Shown: positions 6,141-7,703 of the stretch, piece by piece
Layout: each line of letters begins with the position of its first letter
Position numbering within the stretch: the stretch's first letter is position 1
From: Dehalococcoidia bacterium
GTDB taxonomy: Bacteria > Chloroflexota > Dehalococcoidia > SAR202 > UBA11138
Length of the DNA: 7,703 bases
Direction: 5' to 3'
Assembly (NCBI GenBank): GCA_012270625.1
Contig: JAAXHZ010000400.1
Location: 1-7,703, forward strand
The notes under the pieces: generated by a model
The model's input: only the letters and a program-made list of their open reading frames with translations
Database searches by the model: none
Told to the model about the DNA's origin: nothing
Position numbers and translations under genes: made by a program

Positions 6141-6790
6141 CGACTCGCTGGCGAAGACTGCCGCTGTTTCCACTCAATACGGTGTTGTTCCCCAATGCCT
6201 CGCTCCCCCTTCAGATATTCGAGGAGCGCTACAAGCTCATGCTGAGAGAGTGCATGGAGTCCGACAACAGATTCGGCGTTGCCCTCATCCGCGAAGGGCC
6301 GGAGGTCGGCGGTCCGGCGATTCCCCACGAAATCGGGACAGTCGCGCACATAACCCAAGTGAACAGGATCGACGGCGATCGTTTTTTCGTATCCGCCGTC
6401 GGTGTACAGCGATTCAGAGTACTTACCTTAACGCAGCGCGAACCGTTCGTCACCGCTGAGGTGGAGCTCCTCGAGGAGACCGGCCCCACTTTGGAGTCGT
6501 CAGATGAGCTGGTCCGCGACGCGACTGATGTATTCTCCAGATACGCCCAGGCATCCGTTGGTATATCGGGAGGGTGGGTCAGCAGGACGCGCGTTCCGTC
6601 CGATCCAGAGGCGCTGTCATACCACATAGCCAACTCGATTCAGATGGACGTTGGGGAGAAGCAGCGGCTGCTGGAGCACGATTCTGCCGCCAGCAGGTTA
6701 ACGGCGGAAGTCGAGCTGCTGGAGCAAGCCTACGCAGGTCTGCGCCGGCAAATGACCTGGGAGATGATGAACCGCTTCAGTCGTCAGTAG
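6137..6790 (+). CDS. Lon substrate-binding (LON N-terminal) domain protein, 217 aa, no ATPase or protease
   Basis: The opening RLPLFPLNTVLFPNASLPLQ (residues 7-26) with IFEERYKLML after it is the signature of the Lon substrate-binding domain, PF02190. It continues through NRFGVALIREG (44-54), GTVAHITQVNRIDGDRFFVSAVGVQRFRV (67-95) and a helical C-terminal part (about 152-217) ending LRRQMTWEMMNRFSRQ. The total length matches free-standing members of the family; there is no AAA+ or Ser-Lys protease part, so it is not Lon itself. Such proteins are thought to bind proteins or ligands, but their role is mostly unknown. I chose ATG at 6137 because it gives the family N-terminus directly and overlaps the previous stop by 4 bases; a longer frame exists from 6059, but its extra 26 residues are the neighbour's shadow. 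Only a weak ribosome site (GAGAG) is seen, fitting coupled translation. Confidence 0.9.
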   Translation: MTTRWRRLPLFPLNTVLFPNASLPLQIFEERYKLMLRECMESDNRFGVALIREGPEVGGPAIPHEIGTVAHITQVNRIDGDRFFVSAVGVQRFRVLTLTQREPFVTAEVELLEETGPTLESSDELVRDATDVFSRYAQASVGISGGWVSRTRVPSDPEALSYHIANSIQMDVGEKQRLLEHDSAASRLTAEVELLEQAYAGLRRQMTWEMMNRFSRQ

Positions 6791-6863
6791 CAGCCTTCGA
6801 TACGCTGTTGGCGCGCATCTACCTCTGTCACCAGCACTGCGCTCCCTGTGTAGCGCTAGCCAG

Positions 6864-7703
6864 CTACAACCTCTGACAGAAATCCTGAGATGGCGCATCT
6901 GGGAACAGGTCTGGATGTAAAATACGCGCCAGCGCCTCAAGGCCGTCAACTAGCCTTGGCCCGCTGCGACTGAACAGCGCTCCGGAATCCACGACGTAAG
7001 CGAGCCCCTTCTCGAACGCGCGAAGATCCTCCCAGCGGGATCTGTCGGGCAGGATATCGAACTCTGCCTTAGCCTGCGCGACGCCCATGCCGCACGGCAT
7101 CAATACGACTACGTCTGGGTCGGCATCAGCTACACGGTCAAAGTCGAGGCGAGGCGATGGCGCGCCCGGCTCCACCAGGACATCGACACCTCCCGCGATC
7201 TGTACCATCTCCGGTATCCAGTGACCGGCGGCGATCACAGGACTCATCCACTCGATGCAGACGACTCTCGGTCGCCGTTCCGCGCTCGACACCGCTCGCC
7301 GGACAGCATCGATCCTTGCTCGCAGATTGAAGACGGCGACGTGCGCGACCGACTGTGTACCCGTATGCTGGCCCAGGGTCTTGATGTCTTCAAGAACGTC
7401 ATCTACGCCATGCGGGTCCAGCGACAACACAGTGGGCGAGACATCCAGACGATTCGCGGCTTCCTGCACGTCTTCGAACGATACAGCGCACACCTCACAC
7501 AGCCGCTGGGTTATCACGAGATCCGGTTTCGCATCTGCCAGAACATTCTCATCCACCGCGTATATGTTCTCGCCTCGCATCATCATGTCGGTGACCGCCG
7601 CGTCGATCTCCTGGCTCGTCATCGAGGATGAGTCGAAGCGACTCCGGACTACCTTCGGCTTGCCGGATGCGTCGCTGGGGTAGTCACACTCATGGCTCAC
7701 CCC
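6864..7703 (-). CDS. BtuF/FepB-type cobalamin-binding protein, N-terminus beyond window
   Basis: The 279 visible residues match the periplasmic-binding-protein class of COG0614. The opening GVSHECDYP followed by KPKVVRSRF is an internal family segment, normally preceded by about 25-30 residues of the type 'xIVSLxPSxTE'. The frame stays open to the window edge and the GTG at 7700 is therefore an internal valine. Other landmarks, numbered from the first visible residue, are DLVITQRLCEVCAVS (61-75), IEWMSPVIAAGHWIPEMVQIAGG (150-172), ADPDVVVLMPCGMG (194-207) and SGPRLVDGLEALARILHPDLF (247-267). These are typical of the subfamily usually annotated as cobalamin-binding protein. Whether this copy is exported or cytosolic cannot be told without the N-terminus. 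No permease or ATPase gene is visible here. It converges on the Lon-domain gene with a 73-base gap. Confidence 0.88.
   Translation of the reverse strand, partial: GVSHECDYPSDASGKPKVVRSRFDSSSMTSQEIDAAVTDMMMRGENIYAVDENVLADAKPDLVITQRLCEVCAVSFEDVQEAANRLDVSPTVLSLDPHGVDDVLEDIKTLGQHTGTQSVAHVAVFNLRARIDAVRRAVSSAERRPRVVCIEWMSPVIAAGHWIPEMVQIAGGVDVLVEPGAPSPRLDFDRVADADPDVVVLMPCGMGVAQAKAEFDILPDRSRWEDLRAFEKGLAYVVDSGALFSRSGPRLVDGLEALARILHPDLFPDAPSQDFCQRL

Noticed and set aside
6850..6867. Possible bidirectional terminator between the convergent genes
   Set aside because: The best hairpin is only 5 bp (GTAGC/GCTAC) with an 8-base loop and no T-run; it is too weak to call. Nothing else is seen in 6791-6863.
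7698..7700. GTG as the start of the BtuF-like gene
   Set aside because: The visible protein begins at GVSHECDYP, which is internal in the family, and the frame is open to the window edge; the true start lies outside.
1..7703. tRNA, rRNA, CRISPR array, insertion sequence or phage genes
   Set aside because: I looked for cloverleaf arms, repeated spacer-separated units, transposase motifs and terminal repeats on both strands and saw none.

Overview
The window is about 57% GC by eye, gene-dense, and contains seven protein-coding genes and no RNA gene, insertion sequence, phage gene or CRISPR array that I can see. Several products (a free-standing Lon-type substrate-binding domain protein, a galactose-binding-like single-domain protein, a NarL-type kinase with three GAF domains, and a BtuF-like protein with a QxLCEVCAVS motif) resemble those of Chloroflexota, perhaps the SAR202/Dehalococcoidia side. 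That taxonomic guess comes from memory of protein style, not from a search. The content looks chromosomal.

Layout. The left two thirds reads on the minus strand, from right to left: a membrane-anchored PDZ protein (5384 to 4353), a 19-bp perfect inverted repeat at its stop codon, a probable promoter, a large membrane sensor histidine kinase (4202 to 900), a 49-residue very basic small protein (796 to 647), and the start of thiD (641 down to the window edge). The small gene was found by reading the gap by eye. It ends 5 bases before thiD, so the two are probably co-transcribed and perhaps translationally coupled. On the plus strand, from a shared divergent intergenic region, come a galactose-binding-like protein (5580 to 6140, GTG start) and a Lon-substrate-binding-domain protein (6137 to 6790), overlapping as ATGA. 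A convergent BtuF/FepB-type cobalamin-binding protein (beyond 7703 down to 6864) closes the window; its N-terminus lies outside.

How the genes fit together. The kinase senses something outside the membrane through a Cache domain, and possibly cytosolic ligands through its GAF domains, and has a complete HisKA_3/HATPase core. No response regulator is present in the window, so its partner is elsewhere. The PDZ protein probably faces the cell surface and lacks any protease domain. ThiD belongs to thiamine synthesis and the BtuF-like protein to corrinoid uptake or salvage; they lie at opposite ends and nothing here shows that they act together. I see no clear new multi-gene system. The parts most worth a second look are the small basic gene before thiD, the PDZ protein with its DUF5666-like second half, the coupled sugar-binding/Lon pair, and the regulatory DNA between 4245 and 4354.
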